A stretch of DNA of 64,000 nucleotides from Betaproteobacteria bacterium (lineage in GTDB: Bacteria > Pseudomonadota > Gammaproteobacteria > Burkholderiales > WYBJ01), in assembly GCA_009377585.1 (NCBI GenBank), contig WHTS01000022.1:1-64000 (forward strand), read 5' to 3'. Shown here in pieces: positions 63,865-64,000 of the stretch. The number at the start of each line of letters is the position of its first letter. Positions within the stretch are counted from its first letter, which is position 1. Under the pieces are notes generated by a model. It was not told the origin of the DNA. It saw nothing but the letters and a program-made list of their open reading frames with translations, and did no database searches. The translations under genes and the position numbers were made by a program.

Positions 63865-64000
63865 CGGATGCCTTGCTCGCAAAGCGCGCCCGCGCGCTCG
63901 CGCTGATCACACTGCTGATCGTGGCCGCGGCCGCGCTCGTGGCCGCGGTCATCCACGGCTTCCTTCAGCAGGCCGCCAAACCGAGGAAATCATCGGTGCA
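63861..64000 (+). CDS. Probable TonB-like energy transducer, 3'-truncated by the window edge
   Basis: ATG 63861 overlaps the ExbD stop. Only 46 codons are visible: a short basic start (MTDALLAKRARA), one membrane helix (LITLLIVAAAALVAAVI) and a basic region (QQAAKPRKSS). The order ExbB, ExbD, then a single-helix protein with a Lys/Pro-leaning region fits TonB. The C-terminal TonB domain is outside the window, so the call rests on context. Confidence 0.65.
   Translation, partial: MTDALLAKRARALALITLLIVAAAALVAAVIHGFLQQAAKPRKSSV

Noticed and set aside
1-64000. CRISPR arrays, rRNA, intact insertion sequences, prophage
   Set aside because: Looked for on both strands; no regularly spaced direct repeats, rRNA blocks, complete transposase genes or phage structural genes were seen.

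Overview
The window is GC-rich DNA with dense, often overlapping genes. It most likely comes from a betaproteobacterium of the Burkholderiales/Nitrosomonadales type. The pointers are PEP-CTERM proteins, an EpsA-type LuxR regulator (a family tied to the XrtB exosortase), Bug-family solute receptors and the style of the type II secretion-like operon. The taxonomic call is inference; no rRNA or tRNA gene is visible.

Region 1 (1-8.1 kb, plus strand) is a signalling operon. A partial CheB methylesterase is followed by a large hybrid histidine kinase with receiver and Hpt domains, a receiver-EAL phosphodiesterase, a two-receiver protein and a receiver-adenylate cyclase. It links one phosphorelay to both c-di-GMP breakdown and cAMP synthesis.

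Region 2 (8.1-19.3 kb) is a worn accessory region. It holds an adhesin-repeat remnant, two identical inverted 88-bp palindromic repeats, a PAS plus degenerate EAL protein, a frameshifted FliA-like sigma factor, a duplicated pair of small genes (one pair intact, one pair broken and interrupted by the 88-bp repeat), a Bug receptor with one in-frame stop, a membrane diguanylate cyclase and an IS5-like scrap.

Region 3 (19.3-25.6 kb) is an envelope/lipid group: a chalcone-isomerase-fold protein, an LpxH-like phosphoesterase overlapping a GT4 glycosyltransferase, a membrane protein, a membrane-anchored class III aminotransferase and phosphatidylserine decarboxylase.

Region 4 (25.6-36.4 kb) mixes two PEP-CTERM proteins, a hybrid kinase, a secreted glycerophosphodiester phosphodiesterase and many small orphan genes. 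Several are duplicates of one another or of genes in regions 2 and 3. Remnants of a CorA transporter, a chalcone-isomerase-like gene and a second Bug receptor are also present.

Region 5 (36.4-64 kb, all plus strand) is the most coherent block. A compact hybrid type II secretion/type IV pilus operon (GspG, F, E, PilM/N/O/P-like proteins, a lipoprotein secretin with TPR and cohesin-like parts, two more pseudopilins) leads into EpsA, a pseudopilin-like protein, a PEP-CTERM protein and a PstS/DING-like binding protein. A two-partner secretion pair follows (TpsB and a 3426-residue TpsA), then a DUF2341-LamG-ExbB fusion, ExbD and the start of a TonB-like protein. The layout recalls the Hxc/Pdt region of Pseudomonas aeruginosa and is the best candidate here for a little-described system: secretion of large surface proteins coupled to an energised outer-membrane process.
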